In this document: positions 29,031 to 39,700 of the stretch, in pieces
Numbering within the stretch: position 1 is the stretch's first letter
Layout: each line of letters starts with the position of its first letter
NCBI RefSeq assembly: GCF_900580865.1
Contig: NZ_UTBZ01000012.1
Span: 1-64,000 of the forward strand
From: Pseudomonas viridiflava
GTDB lineage: Bacteria > Pseudomonadota > Gammaproteobacteria > Pseudomonadales > Pseudomonadaceae
Reading direction: 5' to 3'
DNA length: 64,000 bases
Made by a program: the position numbers and the translations under genes
The notes under the pieces: model-generated
What the model was told of the DNA's origin: nothing
What the model saw: only the letters and a program-made list of their open reading frames with translations
Databases searched by the model: none

Positions 29031-31661
29031 ATGGGCAAATCGCTGGTCATTGTGGAATCCCCGGCTAAGGCCAAGACCATCAACAAGTATCTGGGTAACC
29101 AATACGTGGTGAAGTCGAGTATCGGCCATATCCGAGACCTGCCCACCAGCGGTTCGGCTAGCGCCAGCAAAGAGCCAGCCGCCAAGCGCGGCAAGGCTGC
29201 CGCGGGCGAAGGTCCGGTGCTCTCGCCGAAAGAGAAGGCGCGCAAGCAGCTCGTCTCGCGTATGGGTGTCGATCCCGATCATGGCTGGAAAGCCCAGTAC
29301 GAGATCCTCCCGGGTAAAGAGAAGGTCATCGAAGAGCTGCGCCGGCTCGCCAAAGATGCTGACACCATCTATCTCGCAACCGACTTGGATCGCGAGGGGG
29401 AAGCCATTGCCTGGCACCTGCGCGAAGCCATCGGTGGTGATGACAGCCGCTACAAGCGTGTGGTGTTCAACGAAATCACCAAGAAGGCGATTCAGGAAGC
29501 CTTCTCGGAACCGGGCGAGCTGGACATCGATCGTGTCAACGCGCAGCAGGCACGTCGTTTCCTCGACCGCGTTGTGGGTTACATGGTCTCGCCGCTGCTG
29601 TGGGCGAAAATCGCTCGTGGCCTGTCCGCCGGTCGCGTGCAATCGGTTGCCGTGAAGCTGGTCGTTGAGCGTGAGCGCGAAATCCGTGCGTTCAACCCGG
29701 AAGAGTACTGGGAAGTGCACGCCGATCTCGGCACCACCAAAGGCTCGACCGTGCGTTTCGAAGTGGCTCGCGAGAAAGGCGAAGCCTTCAAGCCGCTCAA
29801 CGAAGCTCAGGCCATGGCCGCGCTGGAGAAGCTCAAGTCTTCCAGCTACAGCATCGTCAAACGCGAAGACAAGCCGACCAGCAGCAAGCCGTCGGCACCG
29901 TTCATCACATCGACCCTGCAACAGGCTGCGAGCAACCGCCTGGGCTTCGGCGTGAAGAAAACCATGATGATGGCCCAGCGTCTGTATGAAGCCGGCTACA
30001 TCACTTATATGCGTACCGACTCGACCAACCTCTCGGCTGATGCCGTGGCGATGGCGCGTACTTACATCGAAGACGAGTTCGGCAAGAAGTACTTGCCGGA
30101 AACGCCGAACGTCTACAGCAGCAAGGAAGGCGCACAAGAGGCTCACGAAGCGATTCGTCCGTCTGACGCCAACACCATTCCGAGCAAGCTGGCGGGCATG
30201 GAGCGCGACGCTGAGCGCCTCTATGAGCTGATCTGGCGCCAGTTCCTCGCTTGCCAGATGCTGCCGGCGCAATACTTGTCGACCACCGTCAGCGTAGGTG
30301 CTGGCGACTTCGAGCTGCGTGCCAAGGGCCGTATCCTCAAGTTCGACGGTTACACTCGCGTTATGCCGCAGATTGCCAAGCCAGGCGATGACGACGTTCT
30401 GCCTGACATGGCGCAAGGCGACGTGATGAAGCTGATCAAGCTCGATCCGTCGCAACACTTCACCAAGCCACCGGCGCGTTATTCGGAAGCCAGTCTGGTG
30501 AAGGAAATGGAAAAACGCGGCATCGGTCGTCCTTCGACTTACGCTGCGATCATTTCGACCATTCAGGATCGTGGTTATGTGACCCTGCACAACCGTCGTT
30601 TCTACTCGGAAAAGATGGGTGACATCGTCACCGAGCGCCTGTCGGAAAGCTTCTCCAACCTCATGGACTACGGCTTCACCGCCGGCATGGAAGAGAATCT
30701 CGATGACGTGGCGCAGGGCGAGCGCGACTGGAAAAACGTGCTGGACGAGTTCTACGGCGACTTCAAAAAGAAGCTCGAAGTAGCCGAAAACCCGGACAGC
30801 GGCATGCGTGCCAACCAGCCGGTCATGACCGACATTCCGTGCACGACTTGTGGTCGTCCGATGCAGATTCGTACCGCGTCGACCGGCGTGTTCCTCGGTT
30901 GCTCCGGCTACAGCCTGCCGCCGAAAGAGCGCTGCAAGGCCACCGTCAATCTGGTGCCGGGCGATGAAATCGCCGCGGACGACGAAGGTGAGTCGGAATC
31001 GCTGGTGCTGCGTGGCAAGCATCGTTGCCCGATCTGCAGCACGGCGATGGACGCTTACCTGCTGGACGAAAAGCGCAAGCTGCACATCTGCGGTAACAAC
31101 CCGGATTGCGCCGGCTACGAAATCGAAGAAGGCAGCTATCGCATCAAGGGCTACGAAGGTCCGAGCCTGGAATGCGACAAGTGCGGCAGCGAGATGCAGC
31201 TCAAGACTGGCCGTTTCGGCAAGTTCTTCGGTTGCACCAACCCTGAGTGCAAGAACACCCGCAAACTGCTGAAGAGCGGTGATGCGGCGCCGCCGAAGAT
31301 GGACCCGGTGAAGATGCCTGAGCTGAAATGCGAAAAGGTCAACGACACCTACATCCTGCGCGACGGTGCGTCCGGTCTGTTTCTGGCCGCCAGTCAGTTC
31401 CCGAAAAACCGCGAGACCCGTGCTCCTCTGGTGATCGAGATCCTGCCGCACAAGGACGAGATTGATCCTAAGTACCACTTCCTGTGCGAAGCTCCGCAGA
31501 AGGATCCTGATGGTCTGCCAGCGGTCATCCGCTACAGCCGCAAGACCAAGGAGCAATACGTCCAGACCGAAGTCGACGGCAAGCCTACCGGTTGGAAGGC
31601 GTACTTCGACGGCGGCAAGTGGACGGTTGAAGACAAGCGTACGAAGGCCAAAGCCGAGTAA
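29031..31661 (+). CDS. topA: DNA topoisomerase I
   Basis: 876 residues. Relaxes negative supercoils by single-strand passage. The Toprim domain starts [20 protein letters not shown] and has [13 protein letters not shown] (metal-binding acidic triad). The active-site tyrosine lies in [14 protein letters not shown] near residue 328, with [18 protein letters not shown] and [17 protein letters not shown] in the core. The C-terminus carries several zinc ribbons: CTTCGRP near 604, CPICSTAM with CGNNPDC near 667, and CDKCGSEM with CTNPEC near 715, then a terminal non-zinc ribbon. Length is normal. Single gene with its own promoter and terminator. Confidence 0.98.
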   Translation: MGKSLVIVESPAKAKTINKYLGNQYVVKSSIGHIRDLPTSGSASASKEPAAKRGKAAAGEGPVLSPKEKARKQLVSRMGVDPDHGWKAQYEILPGKEKVIEELRRLAKDADTIYLATDLDREGEAIAWHLREAIGGDDSRYKRVVFNEITKKAIQEAFSEPGELDIDRVNAQQARRFLDRVVGYMVSPLLWAKIARGLSAGRVQSVAVKLVVEREREIRAFNPEEYWEVHADLGTTKGSTVRFEVAREKGEAFKPLNEAQAMAALEKLKSSSYSIVKREDKPTSSKPSAPFITSTLQQAASNRLGFGVKKTMMMAQRLYEAGYITYMRTDSTNLSADAVAMARTYIEDEFGKKYLPETPNVYSSKEGAQEAHEAIRPSDANTIPSKLAGMERDAERLYELIWRQFLACQMLPAQYLSTTVSVGAGDFELRAKGRILKFDGYTRVMPQIAKPGDDDVLPDMAQGDVMKLIKLDPSQHFTKPPARYSEASLVKEMEKRGIGRPSTYAAIISTIQDRGYVTLHNRRFYSEKMGDIVTERLSESFSNLMDYGFTAGMEENLDDVAQGERDWKNVLDEFYGDFKKKLEVAENPDSGMRANQPVMTDIPCTTCGRPMQIRTASTGVFLGCSGYSLPPKERCKATVNLVPGDEIAADDEGESESLVLRGKHRCPICSTAMDAYLLDEKRKLHICGNNPDCAGYEIEEGSYRIKGYEGPSLECDKCGSEMQLKTGRFGKFFGCTNPECKNTRKLLKSGDAAPPKMDPVKMPELKCEKVNDTYILRDGASGLFLAASQFPKNRETRAPLVIEILPHKDEIDPKYHFLCEAPQKDPDGLPAVIRYSRKTKEQYVQTEVDGKPTGWKAYFDGGKWTVEDKRTKAKAE

Positions 31662-31679
31662 GCGTTAGTCTGATACTGA

Positions 31680-31720
31680 AAGGCCGCATGAGAACCCTCG
31701 GGTTTTCATGCGGCCTTTTT
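31680..31720 (+). terminator. Terminator of topA
   Basis: AAGGCCGCATGAGAACCC-TCG-GGTTTTCATGCGGCCTT, a long stem with T-run. Confidence 0.93.
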
Positions 31721-31804
31721 GTTTTGTGCTTGCGGTGGGATCGGCTGATCCACGACACTGTCCGGCCTGTGTGAAGCAATTATTTCGTTGTGGAGAGCGC
31801 CGTC

Positions 31805-32329
31805 ATGGCTCACGAACTCTATACCCGTACCAATCAGAAGATCTATTTCGCCGGCCTGTCGCTCGAAGCCTTGGCTCGCGCTGAAGAGGGGCGGGCGATG
31901 AATTCTCTGGCGTTGATTCAGGCTGGGCGTGAATCGGCGTTGTTTCACCTGTACGGCGCCTTGCTGGGGCTCTGTCATGAGATCGCAGGTTTCTATCGTC
32001 TGCCGCAGGCCAATGCGCCGCGCGCCGAGATGCTGCTGACGCGTGAAGTACTGGAGTCGATCGCGATTCCCGAGTTGGCCGAAATGGTCGAGCTGGCAGG
32101 TAACTCTGAAACCTGGTTGGCGAAACTGCTGGCTGCGCATTCGGCGCTGTTTCAGCCGCCACGGGTGCCACACAAGCCCAAAGGAGACGTGACTCAGCCG
32201 CTGATTCAGGCGATTAATCTGGATGAAGAAGAAGCGCCAGAAGAGTTGAGTCGAGAGGAGCTGGAGAGCTGGCGGCAGAATCTGAAAGGCTTGGCGATTC
32301 GCTTTCGCGAAGGCTTGAACGAGTGCTGA
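31805..32329 (+). CDS. DUF6586 family protein, unknown function
   Basis: 174 residues, no signal peptide or membrane helix. Predicted mostly helical: HELYTRTNQKIYFAGLSLE, then SLALIQAGRESALFHLYGALLGL. The acidic tail NLDEEEAPEELSREELES ends in ESWRQNLKGLAIRFREGLNE. This belongs to the small family placed between topA and sulA-lexA in pseudomonads, recalled as DUF6586; function unknown. GGAG lies 10 bases before the ATG at 31805. Confidence 0.8.
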   Translation: MAHELYTRTNQKIYFAGLSLEALARAEEGRAMNSLALIQAGRESALFHLYGALLGLCHEIAGFYRLPQANAPRAEMLLTREVLESIAIPELAEMVELAGNSETWLAKLLAAHSALFQPPRVPHKPKGDVTQPLIQAINLDEEEAPEELSREELESWRQNLKGLAIRFREGLNEC

Positions 32330-32401
32330 GGGCGATTGACACGGTGGCAATCTGAAACATGCTGCTGGTCAAGATCCCGAGCGAAGCCTGAATGATGTCT
32401 A

Positions 32402-32407
32402 TATAAT
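32402..32407 (+). promoter_or_regulatory. -10 element for the 77-residue gene
   Basis: TATAAT is a perfect -10 about 29 bases ahead of the start codon; no good -35 at 17 bases is seen, so it may depend on an activator. Confidence 0.5.
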
Positions 32408-32435
32408 CCCTGCCTTTCGTGGAGAACAGACCTAT

Positions 32436-32669
32436 ATGCCAACGTCCTTTCTAGAAATTGTCGAGTTACCAGACGGCCGAATCGAGCTGCGCAGGGCTGA
32501 GGACGAGGGTTCTTTGGTGACGCTGGATTTCTCCGAGGATGCCAAGGCATTCCTGCAAGGTCAGCATGTGGAAATCGCCAAAGCGATGTTAAGCGTCGGC
32601 GTGCAGATGGCCGGCCGTATGGTCGAAGGCGAGTTTGATAAGGAAGAGGGGCCGCGGGTTCTTCATTGA
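32436..32669 (+). CDS. Small conserved protein (77 aa), unknown function
   Basis: 77 residues, acidic, soluble: MPTSFLEIVELPDGRIELRR, a likely beta hairpin, then a helix VEIAKAMLSVGVQMAGRMVE. GGAG lies 11 bases ahead of the ATG and a perfect TATAAT further up. The pattern of two strands and an amphipathic helix is all I can describe. It is convergent with sulA. Confidence 0.75.
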   Translation: MPTSFLEIVELPDGRIELRRAEDEGSLVTLDFSEDAKAFLQGQHVEIAKAMLSVGVQMAGRMVEGEFDKEEGPRVLH

Positions 32670-32764
32670 TCCCCGTCTTTTTTACTTTTTGACGTTACCG
32701 CTTCAGATCGGCTTCTCTGTCCTTGGAGAAGCCCTGCGCTTCACACAGCGCGTGTTACTAAAAA

Positions 32765-33238
32765 TCAACCCAAACGAATGTTCAGGCTCTGAGCATCGCC
32801 CGTGCGTGCAGCGCTGATCAGTTGTTGCCGCGAGTGGGTGTTTAACGGGTTGAGCCAGGTGACCACCGTGTGACTGCGACCCAGTCTTAGAGCTTCGCAT
32901 GCCAGTTGCTGAGCGCTTTGAGCGCCACGTGGTTGCAGCAGCAAAATACGTTCGCGGTTCAGGCCAGCATCCCGCAGCCAGGTTTGAGTCAGGCTCGCAG
33001 GCGGTGCAATCAGTGTCAGCCAACGCGCGTCCTGATCTTCGCTGAGTTCGCGAAGGATCGGCGCGAGCAGGTTCAGGCAGTTCCCGGTAGCCCCACGCAG
33101 TGACAGCTCACTGAATACTTCGGGTTCGGCATTCCAGGGGCGCTCGACCACGTCTTTCAGGACCGGCGCCATCGGTTGCGCCAAAAACGCTTCGAATAAA
33201 GGCAGTTGTGTTTGCTGAGGGGTGTGTGGGAACTGCAT
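32765..33238 (-). CDS. sulA: SOS cell-division inhibitor SulA
   Basis: 157 residues. Binds FtsZ and stops septation during SOS. The central fold matches the RecA-like SulA family: RWLTLIAPPASLTQTWLRDA, ILLLQPRGAQSAQQLACEAL, VVTWLNPL. GGAGG sits four bases before the ATG at 33238, in the 10-base gap behind lexA, so it is translated from the lexA transcript; the 11-codon longer start would overlap lexA and lacks a ribosome site. As in other pseudomonads, lexA and sulA form an operon under LexA control. Confidence 0.93.
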   Translation of the reverse strand: MQFPHTPQQTQLPLFEAFLAQPMAPVLKDVVERPWNAEPEVFSELSLRGATGNCLNLLAPILRELSEDQDARWLTLIAPPASLTQTWLRDAGLNRERILLLQPRGAQSAQQLACEALRLGRSHTVVTWLNPLNTHSRQQLISAARTGDAQSLNIRLG

Positions 33239-33248
33239 AAAGCCTCCT

Positions 33249-33857
33249 TTAGCGGCGAATGACGCCGACACTCAAGCCTTCGATCACCAGTTCCTGATCT
33301 TTCAGGTCGACTTCGATAGGGGCGAACTCGGGGTTTTCGGCAATCAGCCAGACCTTGCTGCCCTCACGCTTGAAGCGTTTGACCGTGACTTCATCGCCGA
33401 TGCGGGCGACGACTACCTGGCCATTGCGCGCTTCCCGAGTCGTGTGCACGGCGAGCAGGTCGCCGTCAAAAATGCCGATGTCCTTCATGCTCATGCCATG
33501 CACGCGCAACAGATAGTCGGCACGCGGATGAAAGAAGGCGGGGTTGATATTGCAGGACTCTTCGATGTGCTGCTGGGCGAGAATCGGAGCGCCGGCAGCC
33601 ACACGGCCGATGATCGGCAGGGTGGAGTCGTCAGCCTTGGCTTCGAAGCCAGGGATGCGAATGCCGCGAGAGGCGCCGGGGGTCATCTCGATGGCGCCCT
33701 TGCGAGCCAGTGCCTTGAGGTGTTCTTCAGCCGCGTTCGGCGACTTGAAGCCCAGTTCCTGAGCGATTTCCGCACGGGTTGGCGGGTAGCCGTTGTCTTC
33801 GAGGCAGCGTTTGATAAAGGCCAGAATCTCGGCTTGGCGTGGCGTCAGCTTTAGCAT
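33249..33857 (-). CDS. lexA: LexA repressor
   Basis: 202 residues. Represses SOS genes and self-cleaves when RecA is activated. The N-terminal winged helix is [18 protein letters not shown] with [18 protein letters not shown]; cleavage bond in [10 protein letters not shown] (Ala-Gly near residue 90); catalytic Ser in [15 protein letters not shown] near 125 and Lys in [16 protein letters not shown] near 162. Two LexA boxes lie directly upstream, so it is autorepressed. SulA follows in the same transcript. Confidence 0.98.
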   Translation of the reverse strand: MLKLTPRQAEILAFIKRCLEDNGYPPTRAEIAQELGFKSPNAAEEHLKALARKGAIEMTPGASRGIRIPGFEAKADDSTLPIIGRVAAGAPILAQQHIEESCNINPAFFHPRADYLLRVHGMSMKDIGIFDGDLLAVHTTREARNGQVVVARIGDEVTVKRFKREGSKVWLIAENPEFAPIEVDLKDQELVIEGLSVGVIRR

Positions 33858-33867
33858 ATTGATCGCT

Positions 33868-33902
33868 CTGTCTTTTTATACAGTGACTGGGATTATATAC
33901 AG
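33868..33902 (-). promoter_or_regulatory. Tandem LexA (SOS) boxes
   Basis: CTGTCTTTTTATACAG (33868-33883) and CTGGGATTATATACAG (33887-33902) are both CTG-N10-CAG, separated by three bases, directly ahead of lexA. Double boxes usually give tight autoregulation. Confidence 0.93.
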
Positions 33903-34027
33903 TGAAGCGCCCTTGGCAATGCCCGTTTTTTTGCATACCGCCGGACGGTCGGAAGAAGCGTTTATTAAAGCGTCTGCCTTGTGTGGTTAAATAGCTGACC
34001 GACCATTCCCAAAACGAACCGGCAGGC

Positions 34028-34071
34028 TTGACAACACACAGGCTGAAACGTATGTTTCAAACAAGTGTTTG
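34028..34071 (+). promoter_or_regulatory. psrA promoter with two overlapping PsrA operators
   Basis: TTGACA (34028-34033), 17 bases, TATGTT (34051-34056). Overlaid on the -10 and start region are GAAAC-GTAT-GTTTC (34045-34058) and CAAAC-AAGT-GTTTG (34058-34071), both perfect PsrA boxes sharing one base. Binding must block RNA polymerase, so psrA is autorepressed. Confidence 0.88.
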
Positions 34072-34086
34072 TCAGGCGGAGTAGCC

Positions 34087-34794
34087 ATGGCCCAGTCGGA
34101 AACCGTTGAACGCATTCTTGATGCTGCCGAGCAGTTGTTCGCGGAAAAAGGTTTCGCTGAAACCTCATTGCGTTTGATCACCAGCAAGGCTGGCGTCAAC
34201 CTGGCAGCAGTGAACTATCACTTCGGCTCGAAAAAAGCGCTGATTCAGGCGGTGTTCTCGCGCTTCCTCGGGCCGTTTTGCGTCAGCCTCGATAAAGAGC
34301 TGGAGCGGCGTCAGGCCAAGCCTGAAAACAAGCCGACGCTCGAAGAACTGCTGGAAATCCTCGTCGAGCAAGCCCTAGTGGTCCAGCCACGTAGCGGCAA
34401 TGACCTGTCGATCTTCATGCGTTTGCTCGGTCTCGCGTTCAGCCAGAGCCAGGGCCACTTGCGGCGTTATCTGGAAGACATGTACGGCAAGGTTTTCCGT
34501 CGCTACATGTTGCTGGTCAACGAAGCCGCACCACGCATTCCGCCGATCGAGCTGTTCTGGCGCGTGCACTTCATGCTCGGCGCCGCCGCATTCAGCATGT
34601 CCGGCATCAAGGCCTTGCGCGCGATCGCCGAGACTGATTTCGGCGTCAACACTTCAATTGAGCAAGTGATGCGCCTGATGGTGCCGTTCCTCGCTGCGGG
34701 CATGCGCGCTGAAACCGGCGTCACTGATACGGCCATGGCCACCGCACAACTGCGTCCGCGCAGCAAATCAACGCCGGTCGCCGCCAAGGTTTAA
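34087..34794 (+). CDS. psrA: TetR-family regulator PsrA
   Basis: 235 residues. Senses long-chain fatty acyl compounds; represses fadBA and itself and, in P. aeruginosa and P. putida, activates rpoS (known). N-terminal helix-turn-helix: ETVERILDAAEQLFAEKGFAE, LRLITSKAGVNLAAVNYHFG; the rest is the ligand and dimer domain. The ATG at 34087 is preceded by GGAG at five bases. The operator sites are described separately. Place, next to lexA and nagZ, is the same as in other pseudomonads. Confidence 0.96.
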   Translation: MAQSETVERILDAAEQLFAEKGFAETSLRLITSKAGVNLAAVNYHFGSKKALIQAVFSRFLGPFCVSLDKELERRQAKPENKPTLEELLEILVEQALVVQPRSGNDLSIFMRLLGLAFSQSQGHLRRYLEDMYGKVFRRYMLLVNEAAPRIPPIELFWRVHFMLGAAAFSMSGIKALRAIAETDFGVNTSIEQVMRLMVPFLAAGMRAETGVTDTAMATAQLRPRSKSTPVAAKV

Positions 34795-34952
34795 CCGCGC
34801 ACGGGTGGGCGCGGCAGCTTGTATCCGCTAAGCTAGCCGCCCATGCCGACTCTCGTTCTGAACCCAAAATCCATAGAAATTGCCGACCTGCCGAGCATTG
34901 CTCACGGTAGCGATTTGCTGCGGATCGGGTTTTTCGTTTTCAAGGAATCTCT

Positions 34953-35963
34953 ATGACTGCTGGCCTGCAAGGCTCGTTGATGGTGGACGTCGCCGGTACC
35001 TGGCTGACGGCCGAAGATCGCCAACTGTTGCGTCAGCCCGAAGTGGGCGGCTTGATCATCTTCGCGCGCAACATCGAGCATCCGCGCCAGGTGCGTGAGC
35101 TCAGTGCGTCGATTCGCGCGATTCGCCCGGATCTGTTGCTGGCGGTGGATCAGGAGGGCGGTCGCGTACAGCGTCTGCGTCAGGGCTTCGTGCGTCTGCC
35201 GGCCATGCGCGCCATCGCCGATAACCCGAACGCTGAGTATCTCGCTGAGCAATGTGGCTGGATCATGGCCACCGAAGTACTCGCGGTCGGGCTCGACCTG
35301 AGTTTTGCGCCGGTACTCGATCTGGATTACCAGCGCAGCGCCGTCGTTGGCACCCGTTCGTTCGAAGGTGATCCCGAGCGCGCAGCACTCCTCGCCGGAG
35401 CGTTTATTCGCGGCATGAACAGCGCAGGCATGGCGGCCACCGGCAAGCACTTCCCTGGCCACGGCTGGGCAGAAGCCGATTCCCACGTCGCGATCCCCAA
35501 CGACGAGCGCAGCCTCGACGAAATCCGCGCCAACGACCTCGTGCCATTCGCCAAGCTCAGCAAGCAACTGGCCGCGATCATGCCAGCGCACGTCATCTAT
35601 CCACAGGTGGATTCGCAGCCTGCCGGCTTCTCCCGGCGCTGGTTGCAGGACATCCTGCGCGGCGAATTGCAGTTCGACGGCGTGATCTTCAGCGATGACC
35701 TGTCGATGGCCGGTGCCCACGTTGTTGGCGACGCCGCCAGCCGCATCGAAGCTGCGCTGACTGCCGGTTGCGATATGGGGCTGGTGTGCAACGACCGCGC
35801 TGCTGCTGAATTGGCTTTGAGCGCCGCACAACGCATGAAGGTCAAGCCTTCCGCCCGCATCGCCCGTATGCGCGGTCAGGCATTCGCCAGCACCGATTAC
35901 CGTCAGGATCCGCGCTGGCTCACCGCCATCGGCGCGCTCAAAGATGCTCAACTGATCGACTAA
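34953..35963 (+). CDS. nagZ: Beta-N-acetylhexosaminidase
   Basis: 336 residues. Cytosolic glycoside hydrolase family 3 enzyme that removes GlcNAc from anhydromuropeptides in cell-wall recycling; its products set AmpR-dependent beta-lactamase expression. Motifs: VDQEGGRVQRL near 66, and KHFPGHGWAEADSHV near 164 with the family His and Asp on a flexible loop. AAGGA lies nine bases before the ATG, and the ATG overlaps the stop of a 37-codon frame. Slt in this window makes its substrates. Followed 12 bases later by the MTIP gene. Confidence 0.97.
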   Translation: MTAGLQGSLMVDVAGTWLTAEDRQLLRQPEVGGLIIFARNIEHPRQVRELSASIRAIRPDLLLAVDQEGGRVQRLRQGFVRLPAMRAIADNPNAEYLAEQCGWIMATEVLAVGLDLSFAPVLDLDYQRSAVVGTRSFEGDPERAALLAGAFIRGMNSAGMAATGKHFPGHGWAEADSHVAIPNDERSLDEIRANDLVPFAKLSKQLAAIMPAHVIYPQVDSQPAGFSRRWLQDILRGELQFDGVIFSDDLSMAGAHVVGDAASRIEAALTAGCDMGLVCNDRAAAELALSAAQRMKVKPSARIARMRGQAFASTDYRQDPRWLTAIGALKDAQLID

Positions 35964-36713
<750 letters not shown>

Positions 36714-36723
36714 AGGACTGCCT

Positions 36724-39700
36724 ATGAGCATTCTCATCGAACGGCTCAAGTCGTTGACCTGGACTCAGGCATTCAGTAGCAAGGCGCTGGCCAAGGCTCG
36801 CGCTTATGCCGCCGATGATCGGGTAGAGATCATTGAGATCAATGACAAAAAGATCGAGGCGTTCTGCGTCGGTTCGGAAAATCAGGCGTATGAACAAAGC
36901 ATTTACCTGTCCGAAGATCGGCTGGGTTCCGTCAACTTGCGTTGCCTGTGCAGCTGTCCTGTCGTAATCGACTGCAAGCACTGCGCTGCGGTGCTCTATC
37001 ACTTGCAGGGCAGTGCTGATGATGCATCTGAAAGTGACGCACAGATTCCTTTGGGGCGGGCGCTGGAGCATTGGCTTTCGACCATTCCCGTGCCGGCCAA
37101 GCCTGCTGGAGAAGGCGCGCAAACCGCAGGCACGCGCCTGTTTTACAAGCTCAAGCCAACGCCTGTGAGCGGCAAGTGGCTGCTCGATATTTTCAAGGTT
37201 TCCCAGCTCAAGAGCGGCGAGTTACGCGAAGTCAAACCGATGTATTCGCTGGCGGAAATGCTCATGCGTCAGCCCGGCTACCTGTCCGAGCTGGATCTGC
37301 GTGTCGCCAGGCTGCTGGTGGCCATGCACTCCCACCATGCCTATTACAGCGGCTATCCGCTGGAAGGCAGCAGCGGCGCCGAACTGCTGGAAATGCTCCT
37401 GCGCACCTCGCGGCTTTTCCTCGATTTCGAAGATCTGCAACCGTTGGCGTCGGGTGCGAAACGCATCGGCCAGTTCGCCTGGGCCGAGCAGGCCGACGGC
37501 GGTTTTCGTGCGCAGTGGAGCAGTGCTGAGGCTGCGCAGGAAACCGTGCTGGCGCTGGAGCCGCTTTATTACCTGGATCGTGAACAGCGGCAGATTGGCC
37601 CTCTGTTCAATGAACTGGAAGAAAAACTGGCCAGCCATTTGACTCTGGCGCCGGACATTCCGGCGCGTCAGGCCATGCAGTTCAGCCATCGCATGAGCGC
37701 GGCAACGAGAATCCCGCCGCCACACCAGCTGACCGAACGGATCATCGACGATGTACTTCCTCAACCACAACTGACCCTCGTCAGCGGTCGGGAGCGCTCG
37801 CGCTGGGAATACATTCTGGAGCACCGCGCCGCCCTGGTGTTTACCTACAATGGCCAGCCGACGGTGGATCGCAACCCGGAAGTGATGATCCTCAACGGTA
37901 CCGAAACCCAGCGCATTCAACGCCAGCCTGCGGTGGAAAAGAAACTGCGCCAGATCCTGCAAAGGCTCGGCTTCAAGAAAGCCACGCGCAAGAGTTCGCT
38001 GGATCGTCCCGGCGAGATGTTCACGTTGCCGGATGATTCCGCCTGGCTCGGGTTTATGCACGAAGGGCTTGCCACGCTGCGCGCCTCGGACTGGCAAGTC
38101 GAGATCAGTGACGGCTTTCATTTCAATGTGCAGCCGGTCGAGCATTGGTACGCCGAGGTCGAAGAAGAGGCTGGGCATCAGTGGTTTGATTTGCAGTTGG
38201 GTATCGTCGTCAATGGCCAGCGCTATAGTTTGCTACCGATCCTTCTGCACTTGTTGCGCACTCAGCCGCGCTTGCTTGACCCGGTCAATCTGGCACAACG
38301 CAGCGATGACGAGAAACTCCTGATCGAACTGAAACCCGGCGGTTTTGGCGACCCTTCAGGCGCCAAGGTCGCGCTGCCGCTGAGTCGGGTCAAACCGCTG
38401 ATGGCCACGCTGGGCGAGTTGTACCTGGGCGGTCATCAGGGCGATGCTCTGCGCTTGAGTGTCCCGGACGCCGCGCGCTTGAGTATGCTCGATGGCGTAC
38501 CGCTGGATTGGCAGGGTGGCGAGCGGCTGCGCACCTTTGCCAAGCGCTTGCAGAATTCCAGTCACACCCACGTCGCTGCGCCGGCCGGCCTTAATGCGCA
38601 ACTGCGCCCGTATCAGCTCGAAGGCCTGAACTGGATGCAGACCCTGCGCGAGCTTGAGGTCGGCGGCATTCTGGGCGATGACATGGGGCTGGGCAAAACG
38701 CTGCAGACCTTGGCGCATCTGCTCACGGAAAAACACGCCGGTCGCCTTGATTGTCCGGCTCTGGCGGTGATGCCGACCAGCCTGATTCCCAACTGGCTCG
38801 ACGAGGCCGAGCGTTTCACCCCCCAGCTGAAAGTATTGGCGCTGCACGGTACGGGGCGGCAAAAGGATTTCGCTAATCTGGCTGAGTACGATCTGGTGCT
38901 AACCACTTACGCGTTGCTGCCAAGGGATTTGGAGACTCTGCAGCCGCAGTTGTGGAGCGTACTGATTCTCGACGAAGCGCAGAACATCAAGAACCCGCTC
39001 AGCAAAGCCGCGCAGGCCGCACGCGATTTGCAGGCCCGCCAGCGCTTGTGCCTGAGCGGCACGCCATTGGAAAACCACTTGGGCGAGCTTTGGTCGCAGT
39101 TTCATTTCCTCATGCCCGGTTGGCTTGGCGACAGCAAATCCTTCAATCGCGATTACCGCACGCCAATCGAAAAGCATGGCAATGTTCAACGCATGCAACA
39201 CCTGACAGCACGGATCAAGCCGTTTTTGCTGCGCCGAAAAAAGGATCAGGTCGCCACCGAATTGCCACCGAAAACCGAAATCATCCATTGGGTTGATCTC
39301 AGCGACGGCCAGCGTGATGTCTATGAAACGGTGCGCGTGGCGATGGACAAAAAAGTGCGCGACGAAATTGCCCGCAGTGGCGTGGCGCGCAGTCAGATCA
39401 TCATTCTGGATGCCTTGCTCAAGCTGCGGCAGGTTTGTTGCGACTTGCGCCTGATCAAGATGCCAATGACGGCGAAGGCACTGCGTTCCGGCAGTGGCAA
39501 GCTGGTCAGCCTGATGGAGATGCTCGAAGAGCTGCTCGGCGAAGGTCGCAGAATCCTGCTGTTCTCGCAGTTCACCTCGATGCTCGCTTTGATCGAGGAA
39601 GAATTGCAGCAACGTGACATTGCCTATTCGTTGTTGACCGGTGATACCACGGATCGGCGCACGCCGGTGAAGGACTTTCAGGGCGGCAAGGTGCCGTTGT

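Noticed and set aside
29013..31556. 847-codon frame antisense to topA
   Set aside because: It mirrors topA exactly and shows no family likeness; long antisense frames arise from GC-rich codon bias. The same holds for frames antisense to uup (21587-23617), mfd (43662-45980), acnA (9811-11208) and the MATE gene (12958-14604).
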